64,000 nucleotides of DNA from Cynocephalus volans (lineage: Eukaryota; Chordata; Mammalia; Dermoptera; Cynocephalidae). Positions 50,849 through 62,435 of the stretch are shown here, one piece after another. Below the pieces are notes generated by a model. That model was not told the DNA's origin. It did no database searches and saw nothing but the letters and a program-made list of their open reading frames with translations. The number at the start of each line of letters is the position of its first letter. The first letter of the stretch is position 1. The position numbers and the translations under genes were made by a program. Location: NCBI RefSeq assembly GCF_027409185.1, contig NC_084463.1, positions 45,176,407 to 45,240,406 on the forward strand, in the 5' to 3' direction.

Positions 50849-52800
50849 TTCCTTTCCCTTGCTCTACAAAACTTGTGTTCTCACATACAAAATGTATTTA
50901 TTCTGTCTCAGTAACCCCAAAGTCTTAGCTTGCTTTTTAGCATCAGTTAAAAAGTTTAAAGGCTTGAGTCTCATCTAAATCAGACACGTGTGACACTTTA
51001 AGCATGATTCATCCTGAGGCAAATTTTCTTGAATTGTAGGCCTGGGAAATCAAAACAAGTTGTGTATTTCCAAAATACAATGGTGATCCAGACATTGGAA
51101 ATTTTATGAAGTTTTAAAGAAAGAAATAGGCAAGAATAAAGGAGTAATGGACTCCATATAAGTTTTAAATCCAACAGGGAAATATTAAATCTTAATCCTC
51201 CGGAATAATCTTCCTTGACTCCATGTTTTGCTTTCTGGGCACATTGATGCATTCTGTGCACCTGCAGAATGAACACCATTGGAACACCACCAAGGCTTAT
51301 GCTTGTACCTTCTAGATTGGTGGCCTGAGTCACACCTAAAATCCAGGGCCAATTGAGCCATGGATAAGGTGACTACAAAACACTCGCAAGATTCATGGGG
51401 CAGAGACCTGAGGCAGCCCTGAGCCATGAGCCTTTTCTGTCCTTAAGGCCCTATCTTTCTGAGCCTGTGATGGGAGAGGCAGCCTCAAATATCTCTGAAA
51501 TGCCTTCAGGGTCTTCATTCCATTGTCCTGATGCATAGCACCTGGCTTCCTTCTGTTCATGGTGCTTTGTTTTGCAGAGGTTCTCTTGACCACACAATTG
51601 GTTTGTTCTCCTGAAGATGCCTTTATAGTCTTTACTTGGTCAGGCTGTAAATTTTTGAAATTTTTCTGCTCTGCTTACTTTTTAATTATAAATTTTGTCT
51701 TTAGATAATTTTTCTCCTTTTTCATCTTACCGTGTGCAATTAAAAGGAGCACACAGCTTTTTCAGTATTTTGCTCAGAAATTTATTCCATCAGATATTCT
51801 AATTCCTTGCTCTTAAATTGTGCCTTCCCTGTGGTATTTCCCAGTGGCACAATGGAAGTTTTCCAAGCTCAGTTCCCTGTATGAAGGATAGCGGGGTGGC
51901 AAGCATTGGGAGTGTCTTGCTTGGCTCTTGCCATGTGAGGTTAATAATATCACTGTTCTCTGAACAGTCTTGTTTCTGGTGCAGGTGACATCAAACTCAC
52001 CAAACATGGCAATGTACTGCTCCATGAAATGGTGAAGTGATGCTGTTACCTTTAATAAAACTTAATAAGAATTAATTAAGAACTTAGTACAACTTGTATA
52101 TCTTTAAGCCATGGCTGTCAGGTCAATATTGCAGTCTTGAGATATGATTTTTTGATTAAACCTCAATAAAAAATGTTTTTTGGCTGTTTTCAAATCTTTG
52201 CATAGGCAAAGTAGTAGCTTAGGGATAGTTATGAATTAATAATGTTTTCTATACATACAGCATTATATTCTTTGTAGTCATTGAAAAATAAAAAATACTT
52301 TGCAGTCTTAGTGAAGGTATTCATCTTTGAGATTGGAGGAATTAATCTTATTTTGGAAATGTCACTGCATTCTAAAAAGTTCAAACCTCATACTTCTGAA
52401 TATTTAAATTTTGGACTTGACATTTACTAAGTATTGATAATATAAAACTGGTAAACTTGTTTTAAAAAATTAATTAATTAAAATAAATAAATAAATTGTG
52501 CCCTCCACAAGTTCTAGGACATGGACACGATCCTGCCACATCCTTACAACTATATAACAATGATGGTCTTTTTTCCAGTTTCCAATAATACCTCGTTCCC
52601 CAGTTCTAAGACCTCATAAGAATGGCCCGTACTGTCTACATTTCTGCCAACATTCTGATCACAACCACTTAAGTAATCTCTAAGAAGTTGCAGACTTTCC
52701 CTACGTTTCTTTTTCTGAGCCCTCACCATACTTTCCCTTAATTCTTTGTTTATGGCAATTTAAGCTTTTCCCAGCCTGCTTCTCTAAATTCTTCCAGCCT
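50849..52800 (-). mobile_element. MaLR internal sequence (MST/THE1-int-like), antisense
   Basis: Landmarks such as acttgtgttctcacatacaaaatg, ccccaaagtcttagcttg, gattcatcctgaggcaaattt and gaaatcaaaacaagttgtg follow the MaLR internal consensus order after the LTR at 50,256. It decays towards 52,800, and no matching distal LTR is evident. Confidence 0.55.
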
Positions 52801-54829
52801 CTACCTTAAGGGGTGAATGGGTTGTCTTCATGTGGGGAGGGGAGGGATTAGAGTGGGGACTTTGTCTCCCAGTTTCTTTGGTAGTGAAGTTTTCAGGTGT
52901 TGCTGTTGATACTGTAAGTTTTTCTAAGGCCATGGGGTTCTAATTCCCTTGGGGTCAGTTCTGTGCTGCTCAAGGCAGTGGTTCTCTTTAGTATTTACTT
53001 GTGAACTGTACCTGATTGATTTAAACTTCTGTTAACAAGACACTTCTTACCTTTTTTATATACCTGTTCTGTGATACGACGTGACTTATGATTGACTGTT
53101 GAAGAGCAAAGACTGAATGTGTTTTTTACAGGCTGGCTTCCTGTTATCCTTGAGTCCCTGCAGTGTGGCACATGTCTGAGAGGCTCTTATGTCTGATGGA
53201 CTCAGAAGTCCATTAGGAGAGTTTTCCTTAAATGGGGTCTCCCTTTTTCATTTCTTTCTTAAATGGTGGGTCACTTCAAATGGAAATCTAATATTGGCCT
53301 CTGTGTGGTTAGTATCAGATGATGTATATTGATTCCATTACAAAGGTTATGTGATAATCAGTGGAAACGTACTAATCAGGAAAGCGGAGGTCAAAGAGCA
53401 CGGTCTGAATTGAGCTCACCTCTTCTCGGTGCACACACTTGCCTGTGAGACAGTCTTCATTGCCTTGGCCTCATTTTATTTTTGTTAGTAATTTAGAGGG
53501 TAAGTTGTTATATGAAGTTGAATAGGTAATTGTACATATTTTAATAAGAATTCCATAGCCTTGACTATGAAACATAATGAGTAGGTGATTATCGTGTGTG
53601 CAATTTGTAAAGTAGATATTTCTCTCAGTATCAAACTTAGTGCTGTGGTTTTGTTTTCCATTTGCTAATGGAGATATTTAGGTGGTATTTAGTATACATT
53701 TATTAATAAAACAATTTTTTTCCAACATGAAGGTAGCTTTAGTGTGTTTATGTTGTCAAGATAAAAATTTAAGCTATATGTAAAAACAAAGCAAAAACAC
53801 CAGAAGGGGCACTGTCCGCACATCCCACATTACCACGAGCTGGTGAGCACGGATGTGTGCACGTGGCAGGGTGTGTAGAAAAGTGGCCACCATCAGGGCT
53901 GATTTGCTCTTTTCACTCACGTGTTGTCAAACTCTCTTCATGGCAGTGAGTGGAGGGATTTCATTTTAATGTTGCTCTTAAAGTTTAAAAATTAGTCTTA
54001 AAAACTCCTAAATTTACTCCTAAAAACTTCTGAGAACTTCAGAGCTTTTTATTTATTTGGGTTATATTTGTTGATATTCACCCCATTTAAAATTAAAAAT
54101 GAGACAAAGTTTTTATTTATTCATTTTTAAATACCTTTATTTAAAATAATAATCGTTTACATGATAACCTAACAATTCAATGAGAGAGGTGGCATTGTTT
54201 TAAAAGTTTTTACAGATCTCTTTGTCTTAACTGACAGTAGCTGGATTCTCAGATCTGCTGCTACATTCAAGCTAATATCACCATCATTTAGCTTCTGGAA
54301 AACTCTGTTATATACTCCTGAGAGGGTGACAGAGGCACAGAAAATTCTAGTGTTGTGAAAATAGCTTTGATCCTGGGGACCTCCTGAAAAGGCAGCCCCA
54401 CTGGACCACCCTTGACCACCGTTTGAGAACCTTTGCTCTCCGTGATGATTACACACGTTCTATTGTTGTTAAAGGAGAGTTTGTGGAACTGCACATCTTT
54501 AAATAAGTATGCTTCAGTTATTTACTTCAAGCAGATTTTTGAGTATTACAAGTTGAGCATTAACATTTATAATGGTTATAAAGTTATGTATCCTAATACT
54601 TATAGTTGTTTTTAAGTAACAACATTTTGGGAGGCTATTTTTTTTCTTTAGTTTTTAAGAAATTCACTTCTGGCAGCTTAACATTTTGATGAGTTGGGGG
54701 ATCTGAAGGGAAAATCCTAGAGGTTGTTGTAGAACACTCTTGTGGAAAAAAGCGTTTAAAGTTTCTTCTGATACCTGAAGTGTGGATATGTACCGCTGCT
54801 TTACACATATCAAGGGTATTTTCAAACTA
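52801..54829. other. Mostly unassigned, with a possible DNA-transposon end near 54,340-54,440
   Basis: The phrase ccaccgtttgagaacctttg near 54,416 resembles the inverted end of hAT-type mammalian MITEs. Nothing else was recognised. A 95-codon minus-strand frame at 54,169-54,456 overlaps this and is not a gene. Confidence 0.4.
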
Positions 54830-55504
54830 GTAGAAATTGCAGATTACAAAGGCTCTCCAGGTGTGTTCCACGGACCCCTGGGAGTCCCCCAAACCCTTTC
54901 TGGGCCTGAGAGGTCAAAACTAGCTGTGCAGCAGCAGCCGGGCACTGTGAGCTGACATGTGCACTGTGGTGCAGAGGCGGATCAGAGCGCAGGTGCTTTG
55001 TGCTCTTCCCCGCCATGCACTGGGTGGTTAAAATATGCCAGTTTCCCTTCTGGGCATCCTTGATGAAGCAGTAAATGTTAATTTTAGTAAGTCTCAACCC
55101 TCAGATAGACATCTTTTCACCTGTCCCTGTGATGAAGGGACAAGTATACAGGACATCTGCTGTATCCGGGGGTGGCATTTCCAGGAAGGCTCTGGTGGGA
55201 CTGGCTGAGTCCTGAGCTGTTCAGCTACATCTCAGGGAAGCCAGCCCTCCTGGGCATGACAGCAGACAGACGGCACTTTCGCAACTCTATTTGGTAAATC
55301 TTTTCCCCAAAATGAATAATGTGAGTCTCAAGGAAAGCAATGGACAGTATTTGCTACTAATGATACAGTTCAAGCTTTCATGCAAAAATTAGAGTTCTGG
55401 GAAATTTGTATCTGCCATCATGACTTTGATGATGTCTTCCCAGTAATTAAAGACTTCTGAGGAGGTTGGAAGTGACATTAACAAATGTGTTTTTTTAATA
55501 CCAT

Positions 55505-55926
55505 CTGATGGAGTTTGGATGTGTTGTTCCCTCCAAAACTCATGTGCAATTTTGATCCCCAAAGTGGCAGTGTTGGAAACTGATTGAGTCGTGGGGGCGG
55601 ATCCCTCATGAATGGATTTATGTTCTCCCTGGCGGAGGGGGGATAAATGAGTGAGTTCTCTCTCTGTTAGTTGCCACGAGAGCTCATTGTTTAAAAGACC
55701 CTGGCATCTCCTCTCTCTCTCACTTCTCTCTCTCTTGCTTCTTCTCTCACCATGTGATCTGCTTGTACCCGCCAGGTGCCTGCCACTTTTCTGCCATGAG
55801 TAGAAGCAGCCTGAAGGCCCATGCCAAACACAGCTATCCCAGAATCGTAAGCCAAATAAACCTCTCCTTTATAAATTACCCAATCTCAGGTAATTCTGTT
55901 ATAGCAACACAAAACGGACTAATACA
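55505..55926 (+). mobile_element. MST-like MaLR LTR, sense, full length
   Basis: It begins tgatggagtttggatgtgttg and ends aaacggactaataca, with gcctgccacttttctgccatg in the centre as in the copies at 24,969 and 47,268. A polyadenylation-type aataaa lies at 55,856-55,861. Confidence 0.8.
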
Positions 55927-56439
55927 TCATCTAATGAAATGTGTTGACATTTGGCATCTCTGCCCAAAACTTGATGAACCAGTGTTTCCAGATGACCAAC
56001 ACACATGAGTAAAAGATATGTTTAAAGTGCAAAACAGTGGGTTTTAGTTTAGGAAAGCGTGAAAAGTTCATTCATATGGTTTCAGATTCCATGTTGCAGC
56101 AAACTTTTATGAAACTACTACTTGTTAAGATTTCATATAGCATCAAAGAACATCCATAATTATGTGAAAATATTGTAAAATGCTCCTCCATTCTTAATGA
56201 CATCTGTATGAGGCAGGATTTTCTCTCATTTTTTCACCCACAGAATATGTGGACTGACTGCAGAAGGAGACTTGAAGTCCCAATGTCCTCTATTAAGACA
56301 GAGATTTGCAAAAATATAAAACAATGCCACTCTGGCTCTAATTATTTTAGAGATAATGGTACTTTTTTATTTAAAAAGTGTGCATGTATAATGGGTTTAT
56401 TTTTTAATATTTAAAATTTAGGAAATATCAATGAATATA

Positions 56440-56520
56440 TGAGAGTGTTTTAAACAGTTCATGGAAAAATAGAATTAAAAGATAATGGTAATCTTTCCGT
56501 CAGCTTTTTGAAGACCCCTT
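56440..56520. mobile_element. Short palindromic MITE-like element, third copy
   Basis: The left end ttttaaacagttcatggaaaaa and the right end tttccgtcagctttttgaagacccc form imperfect inverted repeats. They are related to those at 12,306 and 43,680, and the element lies near the right end of the hAT-like element. Confidence 0.45.
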
Positions 56521-56590
56521 AAACAAAGCTCTTTGTGGTCCTCAACTTTTAAGAGTATAAAGGAGCCCTGAGAAAAAGTTTGAGAGCTGA

Positions 56591-58705
56591 AGTGTGAAGA
56601 TCAGCCACATGTCCTTGCTTGAATTGTCACTTTCCAGCCCTTTTGCTGCAGGCTTTGTTGTTAACAGACCAATTAAGAATAGTCTAGACCTATTAAGTCT
56701 AGACTACTATCACACATACATATATACACATGCACAAATATATATTTATCTTTTAACCCAAGATTTCGTAGCGTTATCCTGACTTCTTGAGTTAGTTGGA
56801 GATGGAGTTTTCAGCTGAGAAAAAATGTGTGCTTAGAAAAATAACTTTAAGTTCAGTACATTCAGTGTTACCCTACAGTTTACTTTCCCAGTTTCAGAGA
56901 TGCCCACTTTTCTCTTCCTTTCTGGAAAAAAAATTTTTTTGTTAATATGATGTGTTTGACCACATTCCACCTGTAATGTGCTGGGTAATGGGCAGAGTAA
57001 TGTAGTAATTCTGAGTTGTGTTGGATATTCAACATTTTTTTAAAAAAAATTTTGACTTGATATTCATGTTTTTATTTCTCAAGCTAAGTGAAATTTCATA
57101 TTAGATTTTTTGTGTTGAAGAAATTATGAAAAATCAATTTTGCATGTTTAAAATGGTCTGCTATTCTAAGTATGTCCTTTATCTCATTGTACTTAACTAA
57201 AATAACTATATTTTTTTCTGATTTATAATTCAGAACTCAAATCAAATCCAGAAACATGTTTATTTTTCAGATTAACAAATAAATTGAATTTTTTAAAATG
57301 GTTTTTCATTCCTGAGAACATATCGATTTCTTTGCTTTTATAAATGTTCAGTATTGTGAAATATAAAAGTGTATTACCAAATAGTTTCTGAATTCTTAAA
57401 ACAATCATTTTAAGGGTAGGTTTACTTCATTGAAGAGATTATATGACTATGGTGTTGTTTTTGGGCTAGTTGGTGAACTCTGAAGTCTTAATGGTCACTG
57501 TCTCTTTAAAAGGATGAGGCGGAATGTTTGCCTCTCTGTTCCGAGGTCACCGGGGAGACCACAGTTAGAGGAGGCAGCTGGAGCAGGTGAGAAGTTAGGA
57601 GGTGGTAAGCACTGCTCAGGAGGGTGGGCTCTCGGGCAGATGTGCTAGAAAAAGTAGAAATTCAGGTCCTAGCTGGAAATAAAGGCCTGTTGAGTGAATG
57701 TTTAGGATGTGGCTATTGAGAGACTCTACAAGGAGAAATGTTTTTTAAGTACATGTAGGTGAACTGTGGAATGTTGGTGTTCAGTAATCATAAACACTAG
57801 TCTTCTAAAAATTTTCTTAGGTTTTTAATTAAAATGATGACATAGTGACAATATTGAGAATTTTTGAATAATTAAATTTATATATAATTTTGTTCACCCT
57901 TTTCACATTTTGTTCACGTTTCTCTGCTCTGCATTGGGTTTTATTGAGCTGGGTTCATCCCAAGACCAGGCTCATACCGGGAAAAAAGCTGATGCTGGAT
58001 GGCTGATCTCTGAGCCCTCATCTCCTGCACCTCTGCCAGCCTCCCCTGAGCAAGTCCAAGACTGGCCTCTCCTTCTGGGCTGTCCTAGAACCTTCTCTCA
58101 GAGTGTAGTGATAATATATGCTTTTCTATGTAAAAGTCCTTAAAGGAGAGGGTGTTGTATTTTTTTTTTTTTTCCTAACTCCCTGGGTGTCTTGTGGTTG
58201 ACATAATGTACACTCAAATATAAGATCCCTCAAATTTTGGTGCCTTTTTATTTTAAAACTACTGATATGTGGTTTTAGTTACAGGTATTTAAGAGCCGTA
58301 ATTTTTTGTTTTTATGTTTTCTTTTAGGAACTTACTCCATGGGAGTAGTCTCTAGATATTTGAGTTGTTGAAAACATGAATCCTGTTACTTGTGAACAGT
58401 GACTGACAACAGTGATGTGAGGCCTGGTTGTCTATTTGGACCAAAAGATTTCATCGGCCAGGTTTTTTGTTGTATTTCTGATTCCAGGAGAAAAATTGTC
58501 CAAGTTTTCAGTGTTTGGCACGTAAAGTATCAATAGTGTTAAACAGTAGCAATTAAATTTTAACTTAAGTCTGTATTTAGCATTTCTAAAGTGGCAATAT
58601 GTGTAAAGAAACTGATTTAATGTACCATTCATGTTTATTTGAAATATTCTAAACTTTAGCCTAAAGTTTTTAGTTGTGTTTAATTATTTGTGAGAATTAG
58701 ATTCA
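56591..58705. other. Non-coding, with weak exon-like signals near 57,510-57,588 and 58,329-58,440
   Basis: A slightly GC-richer patch at 57,510-57,600 ends in ctggagcag followed by gtgagaag (57,589), a good donor. A ttttcttttag acceptor near 58,328 precedes an exon-like stretch. They lie upstream of the DIDO1-like copy on the same strand and might be 5' UTR exons of it. There is no coding evidence. Confidence 0.25.
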
Positions 58706-58772
58706 GGTGCTAATACCAAAGTCAAGGGTTTGGATCTCCTTACCAGCCAGCCGCCCAAAAAACAAAAACAAA
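58706..58772 (+). mobile_element. t-SINE 3' fragment, sense strand
   Basis: The phrase aataccaaagtcaagggttt-ggatctccttaccagccagccgcc runs into an A-rich tail (58,756-58,772). It matches the older t-SINE subfamily B-box half and 3' end. This is the only SINE in the window on the plus strand. Confidence 0.7.
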
Positions 58773-59789
58773 TATTTGATTCACAATGTTCCTTCATTCT
58801 TCCTGCAGGAAGCCATCCCCACGGAGGCAGGTTGCAGCAGTGGGGGGACTGCATCCATATGCCTTGTTGGTGAAGGCTCCTCAGGCTGTGTGTTTAGTAG
58901 AAATTCAAAGTGTGTTGTATGCAAATTGAAACTTGATCCACTTTCAAGATGTCTATCAAATTTGCTGCAAATTTGATGATTTGTGGAAGCAGAAAATTTT
59001 TTTTCCAAAAAGTAAAATTTATAGAGAGAATGAGTAAGCAATTGTGATTTAACATATGATTATATTGTAATTATAAGCTAATACTGTAATATAATAACTG
59101 CTCTGCTGTATATAAGGAGCAGGTCTCTGCATTTTGTGTTATTTCTCACATTTAAAACCCACAACTTTTGAGGTCAGCGTTGCCTCCTGGATTGTGACTT
59201 GCTTTGGATCCCCAGCTGGCATGGGAAAGCCCCCCTTTGTGTTTGGCACCATCATGGAGGTTCCTCTGCATTCTCTGGGGGGGTCTGGGATTTCCACACT
59301 GGTGCTGGGTCACTTTGGCAGCTGGTTTAGTTCAGCTGTGTTGGGGGAGTAAGGAAGGGGTTTGGTTCTCCCCTCAGCAGCTTCTGAGTCACCAAGGAGT
59401 GTGTGGGTCAGGTTTGCAGTCAGGCAGCACCTATAGCTAGACAGGAAACTGGGAAATGACAGCATTTAGACAGAAGAAGAAAAAAAAAGGTTGCAAGTGA
59501 TTTTAAAGTTTGTGTATTTTATATGTTTTAAGGTTTTCATTTTATACCTGTCCTTCCCATCGGATGGAATATGGCATAAACCAGAGTCATAATTAATATT
59601 TAAATGTGATTAAAGACTGGACAGCTTAGAAAATAATTCTCATGGTACCGTCTTGTTCAGGTTTTGTTGGTTTAAACAAGAGTAAAAGTTTCACAAACAT
59701 GACCCTTTAGAAGAATATATTAGAAAGTGAAAGAAAAAAAACAGAGAAGAATGGTATACCTTAAAGCTATTGCCTAGGTCAGTGTTTTC
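58773..59789. other. Non-coding stretch, nothing recognised
   Basis: No supported exon or repeat. A GGG-rich patch lies near 59,270-59,360. Confidence 0.4.
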
Positions 59790-60250
59790 TAAGTGTCTAA
59801 AGTTATCTGTTGCTGTGGACAATATCCCTAAAACTCAGTGGACTAAAACAACGCCCGTTTCATATCTCTGAACCATGTGGAATCAGGGTGGTCCTCCTCC
59901 CATTTGGCATCCAGGAGGGTCACTGAGAACTAGCTAGAGTCAGGGCTGCTGTGGAGGGTCCACGGCAGTGTCCCTCCTGGGCCTGGGTGGGGGTGGCTGA
60001 AAGCTGGGCTCCGCTGAGCTCCTCCCCTCCACGAGGTCTCCAGCAGGGGGTGGTCAGCAGCCTAGAGCTCCAGAGGCCAGGGTGGACATGGCCAGTCTCC
60101 TTGTGGGTTGTCAACCTCGCTCTTGTGATTGTGTCCTTATCCCACTCACGCTGGTGCTTACTTCCTATGTTCCCTGCTCCATGTTCTGTAAAGCCTTGTC
60201 TTAAGCAGGTAAATGGCAGCAGGACACATTTGACTTGCTGACTGTCTTTT
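59790..60250 (+). repeat. Interspersed repeat fragment of unassigned family
   Basis: It starts like the other fragments of this family (tctgttgctgtggacaatat, actcagtggactaaaacaac) and becomes GC-rich towards 60,080. It lies in what would be the intron upstream of the DIDO1-like exon. Confidence 0.35.
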
Positions 60251-60512
60251 CCTGCTAAACATTAGATATGTAACTAATTCAAGTTTCCTTAATGAGTCTC
60301 TTGAAATCATCTCACACGCCACACTTCATGAAACACTGATTAACAGGACTGACTTCTGCACTGCTCCATGTCTTGTAGATAGAAGGTGGATGGTTCCATT
60401 TCCTCTTATTTACATGTAGGCAGGTTGTGCTCCCTCCTGTGTGTGGTTGAGTTTGTGTGATCTTTTCACTCAGTGGCTTGCTGCTAATGATGTGATGACA
60501 TTTTCTCATTAG

Positions 60513-61350
60513 GTATGGAAGATAAAGGTGACCCAAGCAGTGCGGAGGCACCTGAGACTATCAAACCTACAAGGAAAGGCTTCAGCCAAACCCGGGGATT
60601 TGGAAGAACCACTGTTGCTAAGCGAGAGGGTATGGGAGACATGGAGGCAGGCTCGCTGGGGCAGCAGCCCCTGCAGCAGCACAGCCTGGCCCTGGGACGC
60701 ACTGGGAGGCAGCCACAGCGCACCGAGCGGGTGGAGGAATTCCTTACAGCAGCTCAGCACCAAGGAAGACAGAATGTTCCTGTCTCCCTTGCGGATTCCA
60801 GTGAGCCAACGTCTTGTCCAGTCCCAGATGTTGAAACTGCCTTGGAAGGGAGCGTAGGAAGTACCTCTGAGATGAAAAGTGGTCCCCACTCTGGTTCCTT
60901 GAGTGGACAAGAGCGATCTGCCTCTTCTGGAAAGGCCACAGGAGGAGAGGACAAGGAGGACACCTCTGACAATGACAGTGATGGCCTGACTTTGAAGGAG
61001 CTTCAGAATCGCCTTTGGAGAAAGTGAGAGCAAGAGCCACCTGACAGGCCCTTGAAAGGCATCCAGAATCACCTGAGAAAGAAGCATCGGGAGGAGAATC
61101 CCACAGAAACTGTGCATGTCAAGGCAGGCACTACTGTCGAGAATGCTCTGCCCAGCAAGCAAGAGCCAGAGACTGTCCAGAGGGTTGTGTCCCAGTCAGT
61201 GACCGATGACCAAGAGAGTCAGCTGGAGAGGGCAGCAGCTCAGCAAGTTAAAGGCGAAGAGAGGAGGGACTCGGGCAAGCCTAAGCCTGAATGTGAGCTG
61301 CACGACCCCAACACCCTGGACCACATGTGTCTCCAGCCTCGTAACAACAG
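60513..61350 (+). pseudogene. DIDO1: DIDO1-like exon (N-terminal coding exon) with premature stop
   Basis: It follows a cattag acceptor (AG 60,511-60,512). The ATG at 60,515 opens M-E-D-K-G-D-P-S-S, and later segments V-A-K-R-E-G, R-T-E-R-V-E-E-F-L and S-D-G-L-T-L-K-E-L-Q-N-R-L match the N terminus of DIDO1 (death-inducer obliterator 1), a nuclear PHD-finger chromatin reader. Codon 171 is TGA (61,025-61,027) where DIDO1 has arginine, a CGA-to-TGA type change. The same frame then continues without indels through P-L-K-G-I-Q-N-H-L-R-K-K to the exon end, where a GTGGGT donor follows (61,351). The first PHD cysteine pair C-I-C is H-M-C here, so one zinc ligand is changed. Introns are kept, so this is a duplicated copy, not a processed one. 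Confidence 0.88.
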
Positions 61351-62113
61351 GTGGGTCATGGGAGGACAGGGATGGGCTGCCCCAGCTTTAAAAGAAATCC
61401 GTGTGGTGAAAATAGTGTTTATATTCGTTTTGATTTTAAATGTTACAAAGCTAGGCTGCATGAATAATTTGTTCATTCAAAAAATACGAATACATCATTA
61501 TCAGAAAAGGAATGAAAGGCCTGCCTAGAGCCACCCCTCCCCTGTGGTAGCCACTGGACATGTGGCTGTTTACAGTCAAAGTGATGAGCATGAGAGGAGG
61601 TGAGAAACTCCCTGCCCCCACCCAGCCATGTGCAGCCAGTGGCTGCCGAGTAGACCACACGTGGTCTCAGTAATCTGTCAGAGAGTGCTCCCCTAGACTG
61701 TTCCTTGGGAGACAGCAGAGGGCCAGGTGCACACTGGTTGAACCCCAGTGTGGACCTGGGGGCAGCTCAGAGTCTTCGCTAGACTTTGGTGTTAAGGAAT
61801 CTCTGTTGGCTTGTTGGTGGGACAAAGGCATCACTGCTGTTTTGAGGAGGTGTACACTGAAGTAGTTGGGGTACAATGCCTTGAAACCCTATAGCTCACT
61901 CCAGCCAAAAAAGGATAAAAATGACTTACTTGCATGTTAATAAAATCAAGAGAGGGACATATGCATCTTCTTCATTCTGTTCTCTGTACATTTCTCTATA
62001 TTGGTATTTTCTAAGCAATAAAATGTTAAAACTAATTGGACTTCTTAATTTGTCAAAAAGTGAGTGTTTGTCCCTCATGTCCCATTCCTAATATCACTGT
62101 TTTATGATTTCAG
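61351..62113 (+). other. Intron between DIDO1-like exons
   Basis: A 763-bp intron with GTGGGT at its 5' end and tttatgatttcag at its 3' end. The short open frames inside are not coding. Confidence 0.7.
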
Positions 62114-62435
62114 GTTTATGAGTTGCTGTGACCGATGTGAAGAACGGTTTCGTGGCGATTGTGGGAGCGCTTCTCAGGCTCAAGGAAGGCTTTTGGAAAG
62201 GAACAGGGAAGATTATATCTGCCCAAACTGCACCGTTCTGCAAGTGCAGGATGAGACTAATGTAGAAACCACAAATCATCGGGAAACTAAATTTAGACCT
62301 GGAGATGCTGATGACACAGAGTTTACAAGTACAGGAACAGTGGAGCAAAAATCTAGTGAAGACCGAAAGATAAAGAGGAGAGTTGAGAAAGCTGCAAATC
62401 CAAGCAGAAAGAAAAAACTCAAGCTTTGCCAGCCT
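62114..62435 (+). pseudogene. DIDO1: DIDO1-like PHD exon with altered zinc ligand
   Basis: It joins in phase with the previous exon and reads F-M-S-C-C-D-R-C-E-E-R-F-R-G-D-C, then G-R-L-L-E-R-N, D-Y-I-C-P-N-C, Q-V-Q-D-E-T and K-K-K-L-K-L-C-Q-P. DIDO1 has E-E-W-F-H-G-D-C here. The tryptophan of the methyl-lysine (H3K4me3) cage is arginine, and the histidine zinc ligand is arginine, so the PHD finger cannot fold or bind normally. The exon end cct is followed by a GTGAGT donor at 62,436. There is no stop or indel within the exon. The open frame to 62,540 is read-through into the next intron. The following DIDO1 exon is not recognised before 64,000. Confidence 0.85.

Larger units (their letters stand above)
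54830..56590. mobile_element. hAT-like DNA transposon remnant, split by MST LTR
   Basis: The left end carries ggctctccaggtgtgttccac and ggacccctgggagtccccc. The right end carries aacaaagctctttgtggtcctcaa and ccctgagaaaaagtttgagag, which mirror each other as transposon ends. Internally, aagacagagatttgcaaaaat and aaaacaatgccactct occur in the order of a known autonomous-type hAT fossil. The MST LTR at 55,505-55,926 interrupts it. Confidence 0.5.

Noticed and set aside
60513-62435. The functional DIDO1 locus
   Set aside because: A premature stop and changes in PHD zinc ligands and the cage tryptophan are incompatible with the conserved gene.
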